Origin: JARRLC01 sp037387425
GTDB lineage: Bacteria; Pseudomonadota; Alphaproteobacteria; Rhizobiales; Rhodomicrobiaceae
Assembly (NCBI GenBank): GCA_037387425.1
Contig: JARRLC010000014.1
Span: forward strand, 1-26,174
Direction of reading: 5' to 3'
DNA length: 26,174 bases
Under the pieces are notes generated by a model. It searched no databases. It saw nothing but the letters and a program-made list of their open reading frames with translations, and was not told the origin of the DNA. The position numbers were made by a program, and so were the translations under genes. Shown one piece after another: positions 7,209 to 15,150 of the stretch. Positions within the stretch are counted from its first letter, which is position 1. Each line of letters starts with the position of its first letter.

Positions 7209-7811
7209 TCAAGAGCCGGAATAGGTTGCGAGAGCGTTAACAATTTCGTCCACGATGACCTCATGCGGAACATCGCGACTTTCTATAGCAATATTCGCTT
7301 GAGCGTATACAGGATAGCGCTCAGCTAAAAGCTTTTCCATGACTGCGCGCGGGTTGTCAGTTTTTAAAAGCGGCCGGTTATCGCGGCGCGAAACGCGTTC
7401 CATCAGAATATCCAGATCGGCATTCAGCCAGACCGATACGCCCTTCTCAAGAATGCGCTGGCGCGTTTCTTCGTTCATGAAGGCGCCGCCGCCAGTCGCC
7501 AGCACTTTCAGCCCTTCACTTAGCAGACGGGCTATCACCCGGCGTTCACCGTCGCGGAAAGAATCCTCGCCGTGATCGCTAAAAATGTCGGAAATGGTTT
7601 TGCCCGCGGCTTTTTCTATTTCCTGGTCGGCGTCTATGAACGGAATGGCGAGTCGTGTCGCCAGCCGTCTGCCGATGGAGGTTTTGCCCGCTCCCATCAA
7701 TCCGATGAGCACGATAGGGCGTGTTCCCAGATTTTCGCAGGCTTGGCGTGCTGCTGTGTCGGTGTATTCTGCTGATGTGGCGACTTTTCCGTCGTCAGGC
7801 GCGCTATTCAT
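7209..7811 (-). CDS. aroK: Shikimate kinase
   Basis: AroK phosphorylates shikimate at the 3-hydroxyl with ATP. The start is taken as the ATG complementary to 7809-7811 because AAGGAG stands nine bases before it; the product is then 200 residues with a 25-30 residue extension before the fold. Motifs: P-loop GLMGAGKTSIGRRLA, shikimate-binding DADQEIEKAAGKTI and RDGERRVI, GGGAFMNEETR, and the lid region SRRDNRPLL. It is first of the aroK-aroB operon and divergent from the small membrane protein gene at 8061. Confidence 0.95.
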   Translation of the reverse strand: MNSAPDDGKVATSAEYTDTAARQACENLGTRPIVLIGLMGAGKTSIGRRLATRLAIPFIDADQEIEKAAGKTISDIFSDHGEDSFRDGERRVIARLLSEGLKVLATGGGAFMNEETRQRILEKGVSVWLNADLDILMERVSRRDNRPLLKTDNPRAVMEKLLAERYPVYAQANIAIESRDVPHEVIVDEIVNALATYSGS

Positions 7812-8060
7812 TGAGATTCTTCTCCTTATGCTTCTTTTTTCAGCGCACAAGGCGTTGCCTGTCAACAACAGTGTGGAACGTATCAATATGGGTCGGCAGC
7901 TTTAGAACCGATTGGTGTCTTACATGTGGAGGGGATAAGGCGTAACCAAGTAAGAGGTGATAAAATTATTCCTGCTATTGACAAATGCACATATGTTTGC
8001 GGGCAGGTCATAATGACGCCTTCTTCAAGTAGGAACTTTAGCGCGGGGTGTGAAGAGACG

Positions 8061-8201
8061 ATGCCAAGTCTGATACGGTTTCTCACGATATGCGGTATTT
8101 TGGTTGGGGCTTTTTACGGCAGCATGTATGTATTGGCTATGTATTTCGAGCCTGAACCGAAGCTCATAACCAGTACTGTGCGTGACCTGCACATCAGATA
8201 G
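8061..8201 (+). CDS. Small conserved membrane protein, 46 residues
   Basis: ATG at 8061 reads MPSLIRFLTICGILVGAFYG and continues through SMYVLAMYFEPEPKLITSTVRDLHIR. Residues 4-28 form one hydrophobic membrane segment and a short EPEP-containing tail follows. From memory, short alphaproteobacterial proteins with a hydrophobic helix followed by VEPTP or EPEP and a small tail are found between aroK and xerD, sometimes mis-annotated as 'histidine kinase'; this fits by both position and pattern. The same frame is open further upstream (ATG at 8013), but that extension is not hydrophobic and looks spurious. The ribosome binding site is weak (GAAGAG). Function unknown. Confidence 0.65.
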   Translation: MPSLIRFLTICGILVGAFYGSMYVLAMYFEPEPKLITSTVRDLHIR

Positions 8202-8355
8202 CCTTGCAAAGGCTCTGTCCACTGGCTCACGAAGTCTCGCCCCAAGATAGCTTTATGCAGGGCAGGGGGAGTTGAGTTATTCCAAATCACGCTGATTGGC
8301 TTTGATGAATGCCGCATGCGTACGATTGGTTATGGCTCAATTGTTAACAGTAAAG

Positions 8356-8383
8356 CGCAGCATTACTCTTTGTGCTGCGTTTT
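8356..8383 (+). terminator. Terminator-like hairpin at the xerD start
   Basis: CGCAGCA (8356-8362) and TGCTGCG (8373-8379) form a seven-base stem with a ten-base loop followed by TTTT. It would end transcription coming from the small gene at 8061. It lies directly before the xerD coding region, which implies that xerD has its own start of transcription very near, or that the hairpin is an attenuator. Confidence 0.45.
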
Positions 8384-8389
8384 AGGGGG

Positions 8390-9400
8390 ATGAGAGCTTT
8401 GAAAACTAGGGCAATGGGGCAAATGCAGGAGGATGATACAGGGCAGACTTCTACAGCCCTGATCGGACGATTCGTTGATATGCTCAGCGCAGAACGCGGT
8501 GCAGCTAACAATACGCTTGACGCCTATTCACGCGATTTAAGAAATTTCGCCGCATTTGTGCAGGCGCGGGGGCGCGATCTGCAAGATGCTCAAACCGACG
8601 ATATAACCAGTTTCATAGCCGCGATGGTGGAAGAGGGGCTTGCTGCTTCATCGCGTGCTCGGCGTTTGTCGGCTTTGAAACAGTTTTATCGTTTTTTGAT
8701 GGCCGAGGGTCTCCGCATTGATGATCCCGCGGGGACGGTCGGGGGGCCAAAACGCGAAACCGCTTTACCGAAAACGCTGAGTGTGGAAGAGGTGGATCGT
8801 TTGTTAACGGCGGCGCATGAACGCGTTGCCGACGCCAGCAACGGCCAGCGCTTGAAAGCGCTCAGGCTATATTGCCTGCTAGAAATTCTCTATGCGACTG
8901 GCATGCGCGTTTCTGAACTCGTGGCTTTGCCGCGCAGCGCTCTGGCCGGTGATGAGCGTATGCTGATCATCAAGGGGAAAGGCGGGCGTCAACGCATGGT
9001 GCCGCTTAACGCCGCCGCACAAGAAGCGCTTAATCTTTATCTCCGGGAAAGAGAACAGGCTTTGAGTTCTGGTGGTGGCAGTGCGACTGCTGCTGGAAAT
9101 AGCGCATGGCTTTTCCCGTCATGGGGGCAGCATGGGCATCTCACGCGCCAGCGTCTCGCTCAGGAGTTGAAGCTGCTGGCCGCCCGGGCGAATATCGAGC
9201 CTTCGCGCGTATCGCCTCATGTGCTGCGGCATGCTTTCGCCAGCCATATGCTTGAGCGCGGCGCCGATTTGCGTTCTGTGCAAAAATTGCTTGGTCATGC
9301 CGATATTTCCACAACGCAGGTCTACACGCATCTGTTGGAGGGGCATTTGCGTCAGGTTGTGCACGAGCATCACCCGCTTGGAGACCGCCGCGCGTCTTAA
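8390..9400 (+). CDS. xerD: Tyrosine recombinase XerD
   Basis: XerD with XerC resolves chromosome dimers at dif. The N-terminal SAM-like core-binding domain (FVDMLSAERGAANNTLDAYSRDL) is followed by the catalytic domain with all active residues: Arg in TGMRVSELV, Lys in IKGKGGRQRMVPL, HVLRHAFASHML, and LLGHADISTTQVYTHL with the Tyr nucleophile. XerD rather than XerC is favoured by overall similarity and by the place next to accA; this is moderately sure. The start is uncertain: ATG 8390 is used here, but GTG 8372, TTG 8399 (best spaced from AGGGGGA), ATG 8414 and ATG 8423 are possible, and a terminator-like hairpin overlaps the first of these. Confidence 0.92.
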   Translation: MRALKTRAMGQMQEDDTGQTSTALIGRFVDMLSAERGAANNTLDAYSRDLRNFAAFVQARGRDLQDAQTDDITSFIAAMVEEGLAASSRARRLSALKQFYRFLMAEGLRIDDPAGTVGGPKRETALPKTLSVEEVDRLLTAAHERVADASNGQRLKALRLYCLLEILYATGMRVSELVALPRSALAGDERMLIIKGKGGRQRMVPLNAAAQEALNLYLREREQALSSGGGSATAAGNSAWLFPSWGQHGHLTRQRLAQELKLLAARANIEPSRVSPHVLRHAFASHMLERGADLRSVQKLLGHADISTTQVYTHLLEGHLRQVVHEHHPLGDRRAS

Positions 9401-9427
9401 GCACCATCACAGTGGGAACAGCACAAC

Positions 9428-9459
9428 GGAAGCGCTCCAGACTTGACAGGAGCGCTTCC
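9428..9459 (+). terminator. Hairpin after xerD
   Basis: A perfect 11-bp stem (GGAAGCGCTCC and GGAGCGCTTCC) with a ten-base loop lies 28 bases past the xerD stop. There is no U-run after it, so it may be a Rho-aided or processing hairpin rather than a strict intrinsic terminator. Confidence 0.45.
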
Positions 9460-9546
9460 CAACGGCACTTAAAGTCCTTGTAATTATGTTTGGCGCAACC
9501 GGATGCCCGGTTCGGTGCCATTGCTTTCATGGACGCAGAAAAAGTA

Positions 9547-10503
9547 ATGATACGCACCTATCTGGACTTTGAAAAACCGATTGCCGAGCTGGAAAATAAA
9601 ATTGAAGAGCTGAAAGCTCTCAAGAACGAAGATAGTTCTGTCTCTATTGACGATGAAGTTAAGCAGCTCGATAGAAAAGCTCGGAATGCTTTAGAAGAGA
9701 CTTACGCTAAGCTTTCTCCTTGGCAGAAAACTCAGGTTGCGCGTCATCCAGACCGTCCGCATTGCAACGATTACCTTGATTATCTTATCGAAGACTTCGT
9801 GCCGCTCGCGGGTGATCGCTATTACGCTGAAGACCTGGCGCTGACCTGTGGCGCCGGACGTTTTCGCGGGCGATCAGTGGTGGTGATCGGCCATGAAAAA
9901 GGCAACGACACCGAAACGCGCCTGAAACACAATTTCGGCATGGCTCGTCCTGAAGGCTACCGCAAGGCCGTACGCATGATGCGGCTGGCCGAGAAATTCG
10001 GCATGCCGGTTGTTACTTTCGTTGACACGGCAGGTGCTTATCCGGGTGTTGGCGCTGAAGAACGCGGACAGGCCGAGGCCATCGCCCGCTCTATTGACTG
10101 CTGCCTTGAACTCACCGTGCCCATCATCGCCGTGGTTATTGGCGAAGGCGGCTCGGGCGGCGCTGTGGCCATCGCAACGGCCAACAAGGTGCTGATGCTG
10201 GAGCATTCGATTTACACGGTCGCCTCGCCTGAGGCCGCCGCGTCTATCCTCTGGCACGATTCCGCGCGGGCGCAAGACGCGGCCACCAACATGAAAATCA
10301 CCGCGCAAGACCTGTCTAACATGGGGCTGGTCGATACGATCATCACTGAGCCTGTCGGTGGCGCGCATCGCGACAGAACGGCAGTTATGCGGCTGACAGG
10401 GAATATCATCGAGCGTGCGCTTCGCGAATTCGACGGCGTACCCGGTGATGAAATTCGCCGCGCACGCCACGAGAAGTTTCTGGCGATGGGGCAAAATATC
10501 TAA
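9547..10503 (+). CDS. accA: Acetyl-CoA carboxylase carboxyltransferase subunit alpha
   Basis: AccA with AccD moves the carboxyl group from biotin to acetyl-CoA, giving malonyl-CoA for fatty acid synthesis. The ATG at 9547 gives 318 residues starting MIRTYLDFEKPIAELENKIEEL, which matches the family N terminus; frames from 9490 (TTG) and 9529 (ATG) add 6-19 residues that the family lacks. No strong ribosome binding site is seen for any of them. Core motifs: HPDRPHCNDYLDYL, the crotonase-fold oxyanion region TFVDTAGAYPGVGAEERGQAEAIA and VIGEGGSGGAVAI, then SPEAAASILW. Confidence 0.96.
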   Translation: MIRTYLDFEKPIAELENKIEELKALKNEDSSVSIDDEVKQLDRKARNALEETYAKLSPWQKTQVARHPDRPHCNDYLDYLIEDFVPLAGDRYYAEDLALTCGAGRFRGRSVVVIGHEKGNDTETRLKHNFGMARPEGYRKAVRMMRLAEKFGMPVVTFVDTAGAYPGVGAEERGQAEAIARSIDCCLELTVPIIAVVIGEGGSGGAVAIATANKVLMLEHSIYTVASPEAAASILWHDSARAQDAATNMKITAQDLSNMGLVDTIITEPVGGAHRDRTAVMRLTGNIIERALREFDGVPGDEIRRARHEKFLAMGQNI

Positions 10504-10561
10504 TTTTGCCTAAAATGCAGTGTAAATATCTGCTAATGCACCTGGAAAACCGGCGATAACC

Positions 10562-10595
10562 AGGGAAAGCTGGTTGCGAATCATAGGCTTTCCCT
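10562..10595 (+). terminator. Hairpin downstream of accA
   Basis: AGGGAAAGC and GCTTTCCCT are perfect nine-base arms around a 16-base loop, 60 bases past the accA stop, followed by only TTTG. It is a plausible weak terminator. Confidence 0.45.
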
Positions 10596-10671
10596 TTGAA
10601 ATGCAGTGATGGTTAAACTCAATTTCAACAAAATGAGTCGATCTCATCGGCGCGTGCAAGGGGCACAAAAC

Positions 10672-11883
10672 ATGTCGATTAGTATCGTTTATCGTTTTGC
10701 GTTGCTCGCCGCCGTTGCCACAATGCTTACGGGCTGCATTCTGGGCGGAGGCAATGTTATTCCTGCCATGAAGCAGCTACCCGCCGAGGCGCAAGTGCTT
10801 CTGGCGAAAAAGGGCTTGCGCGCCAGCTCGCCGATTTTCGTCCGCATTTTCAAGGAAGAATCCCAGCTAGAAATCTGGAAGAAGAAGGACGACGGTCGGT
10901 ATTATCATTTTAAAACCTATCCCATTTGCGCTTGGTCTGGCTCGCTTGGCCCAAAAGTGAAGGCGGGCGACAAGCAAGCGCCAGAAGGTTTTTATACCGT
11001 CACACCTGGCCAGATGAACCCGAACAGCCAGTTCCACCTCGCTTTTAATCTTGGTTACCCGAACGCCTATGATCGCGCTAACGGACGAACCGGCAGCTCG
11101 CTGATGGTCCATGGGGATTGCCGCTCAGCCGGGTGCTTCGCCATGACAGACGCGCTGATTGAAGAAATCTACATTCTGGCGCGTGAGGCTTTCCAAGGCG
11201 GACAAAGAAACTTCCAGGTGCATGCGTTTCCTTTTCGTATGACGCTCGCGAACATGAAACGGCACAAGAAAAGCAAATGGTACGGTTTCTGGAAGACCAT
11301 GAAGGAAGGCTACGACGCGTTTGAACTTTCGCGTGTTCCTCCCAAAGTGGCCGTGTGCTCACGGCATTATCTGGTGAACGCTAATTTCTTCGGTCAAGTC
11401 GCCAGGCCGGACCCCACGAAACGGTGCCCCTCTTATCAGAAGGTGCCGGCGCAGACCATCACGCCTTTCAAAGGGCCGATTCACGCCAATACAAATGGCG
11501 CCCCAAATCAGAATGCAAATTTCACGTCTCAGGGGGCGGCGCCAAGTCCGGCGGCGGCAGCGCAAATGCGCAATTCCGGGGGGTATCCGCAATATACAGG
11601 CGGCAACACCGCGTCCACCTCGCAGTCATATGCCAAGCAACCTGCTGGCGGCGCGTCGCAACTAGCAGCGACGAACAGAGCGACAAGAACGGCTGGTCAG
11701 CAACAGCCAGTCGCGAAAGGGCAGGGGCAAAAAAACAAGCAGGTCGTAACGCGTGGGATGCATCATGTCGTGCAATCCGGCAAGTCGGACATGATCCCTA
11801 CTAACTTGGCTCCCAATCAGCAAAATGATCCGTCTTCTTACGGATACGGCTCAAAATATTCGTCAGGGAGTTCTGCCGATTAA
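10672..11883 (+). CDS. YafK-type L,D-transpeptidase lipoprotein with low-complexity tail
   Basis: A predicted periplasmic enzyme of the YkuD fold. The ATG at 10672 is preferred because AAGGGG precedes it and it starts a lipoprotein signal: a hydrophobic stretch ending in the lipobox LTGC, with Cys 22 as the lipid site. The catalytic domain covers about residues 45-260, with ICAWSGSLGPK, QAPEGFYTV, NLGYPNAYDR and active-site HGDCRSAGCFAM (His 147, Cys 155). The YafK group includes LD-transpeptidases and an enzyme that cuts Lpp from peptidoglycan, so which reaction applies is open. The last 130 residues are Gln/Asn/Ser/Ala/Gly rich and disordered-looking, with no domain. An upstream ATG at 10606 in the same frame would spoil the signal peptide. 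A paralogue follows immediately. Confidence 0.88.
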   Translation: MSISIVYRFALLAAVATMLTGCILGGGNVIPAMKQLPAEAQVLLAKKGLRASSPIFVRIFKEESQLEIWKKKDDGRYYHFKTYPICAWSGSLGPKVKAGDKQAPEGFYTVTPGQMNPNSQFHLAFNLGYPNAYDRANGRTGSSLMVHGDCRSAGCFAMTDALIEEIYILAREAFQGGQRNFQVHAFPFRMTLANMKRHKKSKWYGFWKTMKEGYDAFELSRVPPKVAVCSRHYLVNANFFGQVARPDPTKRCPSYQKVPAQTITPFKGPIHANTNGAPNQNANFTSQGAAPSPAAAAQMRNSGGYPQYTGGNTASTSQSYAKQPAGGASQLAATNRATRTAGQQQPVAKGQGQKNKQVVTRGMHHVVQSGKSDMIPTNLAPNQQNDPSSYGYGSKYSSGSSAD

Positions 11884-12748
11884 ACGCAGTAGTAGCAGAA
11901 GAGTTCTCCTGTTTCGGAGGGTGTTGTTAGGCGCCAGTGCGATTGCCGTACTTGGCGCTTTCTTCCTTTGGTACAGCGGTTCATGGTACGCCGCCAAAGA
12001 TCGCCTGGTAATGGCGACCCGGCATCTCAATCGCGGTTATTTCTTCGCCAGAGGCAAGGCGCTGCCAGGTACGCCCAATTTGTCCCGGCTTGATGAACGG
12101 CTGAAGGAAAAAGGGCTTAAGCGCGGCGATCCGGTTTTTATCCGCATCTTCAAGAACAGGATGTCGTTTGAGCTTTGGATGAAACGCAGCAATGGCGGTT
12201 TTGTTCATTTCGCCACATATCCCATCTGCTATTGGTCGGGACGCCTGGGGCCGAAACTGCGCACAGGCGACCATCAGGCGCCGGAAGGCTTCTATACGGT
12301 CTCCAAAGGCCAGCTCAACCCTAGAAGCCGCTGGCACAGATCGTTCAATCTCGGATACCCTAACCGCCTGGATCGCGCACATCGCCGCACAGGCTCTTAT
12401 CTGATGGTGCATGGCGGCTGCTCATCCATCGGATGCTACGCGATGACAAACCCGGTTATCGATGAAATTTGGCGTCTCGTTACCGCTGCACTGAAAGGCG
12501 GGCAAAAGCGTTTTGCGGTGCATATTTTTCCGTTTCCGCTCACAGATGACCGGCTCAGCGCTTACCACGAACATAAATGGGCGGCCTTCTGGCGGGACAT
12601 GAAACCGGGCTATGACCTGTTCGAGAAGACGCATATTCCGCCCAAGGTGAGCGTCTGTGGCGGACGGTACATTGTGAAGCCGGGCAGCGCTTCCGCCCGT
12701 ACTGCGCCGCTTTTGCGCACCAACTGCGCGCACTCAGCGCGTAATTAG
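11825..12748 (+). CDS. YafK-type L,D-transpeptidase, membrane-anchored paralogue
   Basis: The predicted 307-residue protein has a basic N terminus and one membrane helix at about residues 33-51 (VLLGASAIAVLGAFFLWYSG), so it is anchored rather than lipidated. The YkuD-fold domain (about 90-290) is close to the upstream gene: PVFIRIFKNRMSFELWMK, ICYWSGRLGPKLRTGDHQAPEGFYTV, NLGYPNRLDR, and HGGCSSIGCYAM with His 196 and Cys 204. The ATG at 11825 overlaps the previous gene by 59 bases and has no clear ribosome binding site; a start further in, after the stop at 11883, would still keep the membrane helix. It probably arose by tandem duplication followed by a change of anchor. Substrate specificity unknown. 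Confidence 0.85.
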   Translation: MIRLLTDTAQNIRQGVLPIKRSSSRRVLLFRRVLLGASAIAVLGAFFLWYSGSWYAAKDRLVMATRHLNRGYFFARGKALPGTPNLSRLDERLKEKGLKRGDPVFIRIFKNRMSFELWMKRSNGGFVHFATYPICYWSGRLGPKLRTGDHQAPEGFYTVSKGQLNPRSRWHRSFNLGYPNRLDRAHRRTGSYLMVHGGCSSIGCYAMTNPVIDEIWRLVTAALKGGQKRFAVHIFPFPLTDDRLSAYHEHKWAAFWRDMKPGYDLFEKTHIPPKVSVCGGRYIVKPGSASARTAPLLRTNCAHSARN

Positions 12749-12923
12749 AGGCTTTGCGCAGCGCAAGCGCGTTTGTCCAGCGCAGTTGCCGCCTCGTGAG
12801 GTGATGCTCGACGGCCCTAATCTCCACAAATAGCAATGTTTAATCATGGCCATACATGCGTCGTTCAGCAATGGTGCTTAGCATCTGTGTACGCCTTATC
12901 TTTGTAAAAGAAGGATTTCAGTT

Positions 12924-14297
12924 ATGGCTATGACTTTAATCGAGGGCCTGACCCGCGTTGTGCGCTCGCCGGGATTTAAATTCTTCCTCGTTTGCTTTTT
13001 GATTTTACTCTTAGGAATACCGCTTACTATCGTCTGGTTGCTGACACAAGAGCGTCAAGACCGCGCAAACACAGCCCGCAGTGAAATTGCCCAGCATTGG
13101 GGCGCGAAGCAAGCGCTTCAGGGGCCGTATCTTGTCGTGCCTTATTCGGTAAAAGTCTTCCAAACAGTTGACGACAAAAAAACCTTCTCAACCCATGAGC
13201 GTTACGCGATTTTTCTGCCTGAAAAGCTTGAGGTCACAGGCGATACTTCTACAGAAGTGCGGCGCAGGTCAATATACGATACGACTGTTTACACAGCCAA
13301 AATGAAGCTATCGGGGAAATTTTCCTCACCGAATTTCCGCAATATTGAGCAAGGCGATTCAACAATACGCTGGCGAGATGCTTTTATTGCTCTAAGTATA
13401 TCTGATGTCTCCGGACTGAAGGAAAGCGCCGAGCTAGTTGTAAACAACAAGCACGTACCGTTCGAGCCTAGTCTTGGCCTGCCAGGCGTCTATAGGAATG
13501 GCATCAACGCGCGTCTCAATCCTGAGGAAACGGCGAAGAATCAAGCCCTAAAGCCGTTCGATTTTAGCATCGATCTGGTGTTCGCCGGGTCTTCGGCGTT
13601 GCAAATCGCTCCGGCTGGGCGTGAAACACATGTGGAGCTGAAATCGGACTGGCCGCACCCAAGTTTCATTGGGGCGTTCCTTCCAGTCAGCCACGATCTG
13701 CGTTCCGATGGCTTCAAAGCGACTTGGCGCGTTCCGCATCTGGCGCGCAGCGTGCCGCAGGCTTGGGCCATAAATGCAAATTCGGGCGGGGCTTTTAACA
13801 AATTAACTTCCTATACGTTTGGTGTGAACTATTTTCAGCCTATTGATTACTTCAATCTGGTAAATCGCGCTGCGAAATACGGCATGATGTTCCTGAGTGT
13901 CGCCTTTCTGGCCGTTTTTACGTTGGAGCTGACATCAAGTAAACGTGTACATCCCGTACAATATGTTTTCGTTGGGTTGGCGATGATACTATTTTACATT
14001 TTGCTGCTATCTCTTTCAGAGCACATTGGCTTTCTGCTCGCCTATATCATCGCGTCATGCGCAACTGGAGGGATGTTATCGCTATACGTAGGCATGGCTC
14101 TGTCTAACCGAATGCGCGGTCTAATCATGTTGGGTATATTTCTTGTTCTCTATACCCTGCTATATCTCATTTTGCGTTTGCAAGATTATGCGCTTCTGGC
14201 AGGTGCCATCGCCGGGTTTGTGATGCTAACCGTTACTATGTTCGCAACGCTTAGGATAAATTGGTCTAGCGGGGAGCCTGCAACTTCTGGTAGATAG
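12924..14297 (+). CDS. creD: Inner-membrane protein CreD
   Basis: A 457-residue CreD-family protein. It has one N-terminal membrane helix (about 18-40), a large periplasmic part with family blocks (AKMKLSGKFSSPNF, WRDAFIALSISDVSGLK, SDWPHPSFIGAFLP, FKATWRVPHLARSVPQ, GVNYFQPIDYFNLVNRAAKYG), and about five or six helices at the C-terminal end. CreD is linked to envelope integrity and beta-lactam or colicin response in enterobacteria, where it belongs to the CreBC regulon. No creB or creC is seen here. AGAAGGA precedes the ATG. It follows two L,D-transpeptidases, giving a short run of envelope genes. Confidence 0.93.
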   Translation: MAMTLIEGLTRVVRSPGFKFFLVCFLILLLGIPLTIVWLLTQERQDRANTARSEIAQHWGAKQALQGPYLVVPYSVKVFQTVDDKKTFSTHERYAIFLPEKLEVTGDTSTEVRRRSIYDTTVYTAKMKLSGKFSSPNFRNIEQGDSTIRWRDAFIALSISDVSGLKESAELVVNNKHVPFEPSLGLPGVYRNGINARLNPEETAKNQALKPFDFSIDLVFAGSSALQIAPAGRETHVELKSDWPHPSFIGAFLPVSHDLRSDGFKATWRVPHLARSVPQAWAINANSGGAFNKLTSYTFGVNYFQPIDYFNLVNRAAKYGMMFLSVAFLAVFTLELTSSKRVHPVQYVFVGLAMILFYILLLSLSEHIGFLLAYIIASCATGGMLSLYVGMALSNRMRGLIMLGIFLVLYTLLYLILRLQDYALLAGAIAGFVMLTVTMFATLRINWSSGEPATSGR

Positions 14298-14325
14298 CTG
14301 CAAACGATAGGCAGCATGGTGGATC

Positions 14326-15114
14326 ATGGTTGAACTCGCACTTCCCAATAACTCACGGGTGACAAAGGGCAAAGTGTGGAACAAGCCAGCGCGCGACAAA
14401 GCCAAGGCGCGCTGGCGGGAATTCCGCATTTATCGCTGGTCGCCAGACGACGACAAAAAACCTCGGCTCGATATTTATACGCTCGATCTGAACGATTGCG
14501 GGCCGATGGTGTTAGACGCGCTCATCAAAATTAAGGATGAGATCGATTCGACGCTTACTTTCCGGCGATCGTGCCGGGAAGGCATATGCGGTAGTTGCGC
14601 TATGAATATCAATGGCGTGAATACCCTCGCCTGCACGCAGCCGATTGAGAACTACTCGGGGCCGATAGTGGTGTATCCGTTGCCGCATATGTCGGTGATG
14701 AAGGATCTGGTGCCCGACATGACGCATTTTTATGCGCAACATTTCTCAATCAAGCCATGGCTGCAAACCGATACCACTGCACCTCAGAAAGAATGGCGGC
14801 AGTCGCGCAACGACCGCGCTAAGCTCGATGGGCTTTATGAATGCATCTTGTGCGCTTGCTGCTCAACGTCGTGTCCGTCTTACTGGTGGAACGGCGAACG
14901 TTATCTCGGTCCGGCTTCGCTGTTGCAAGCCTATCGGTGGGTTATCGACAGCCGCGACGAAAAAGCAGGTCTACGCCTGAACTTGATAGAAGACCCCTTC
15001 CGTCTTTACCGCTGCCACACCATCTTGAATTGTGCGCGCGTTTGTCCGAAGGGGCTGAACCCCGCTAAGGCAATCGCCGAGTTGAAAAAACTGATGGTTG
15101 AGCGGAGGACATGA
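14326..15114 (+). CDS. sdhB: Succinate dehydrogenase iron-sulfur subunit
   Basis: SdhB carries electrons from FAD in SdhA to ubiquinone at the SdhCD anchor (complex II). The 262-residue protein has all three cluster sites: 2Fe-2S at SCREGICGSCAMNINGVNTLAC, then the [4Fe-4S] and [3Fe-4S] sites formed by CILCACCSTSCPSYWW and CHTILNCARVCPKGLNP. The ATG at 14326 lies 28 bases after creD. It stands without sdhC, sdhD or sdhA, which is not the usual sdhCDAB arrangement, though Rickettsia species also carry sdhB apart from sdhCDA. It is followed at once by a zincin gene. Confidence 0.97.
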   Translation: MVELALPNNSRVTKGKVWNKPARDKAKARWREFRIYRWSPDDDKKPRLDIYTLDLNDCGPMVLDALIKIKDEIDSTLTFRRSCREGICGSCAMNINGVNTLACTQPIENYSGPIVVYPLPHMSVMKDLVPDMTHFYAQHFSIKPWLQTDTTAPQKEWRQSRNDRAKLDGLYECILCACCSTSCPSYWWNGERYLGPASLLQAYRWVIDSRDEKAGLRLNLIEDPFRLYRCHTILNCARVCPKGLNPAKAIAELKKLMVERRT

Positions 15115-15150
15115 GCCATCATACATCCGCTCTAGAGCTAGGTGGGTGTA

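Noticed and set aside
7978..8006. TTGACA before the small membrane protein gene
   Set aside because: The -35 is perfect but the sequence 17 bases downstream (GGGCAG) is not a -10, and other spacings also fail.
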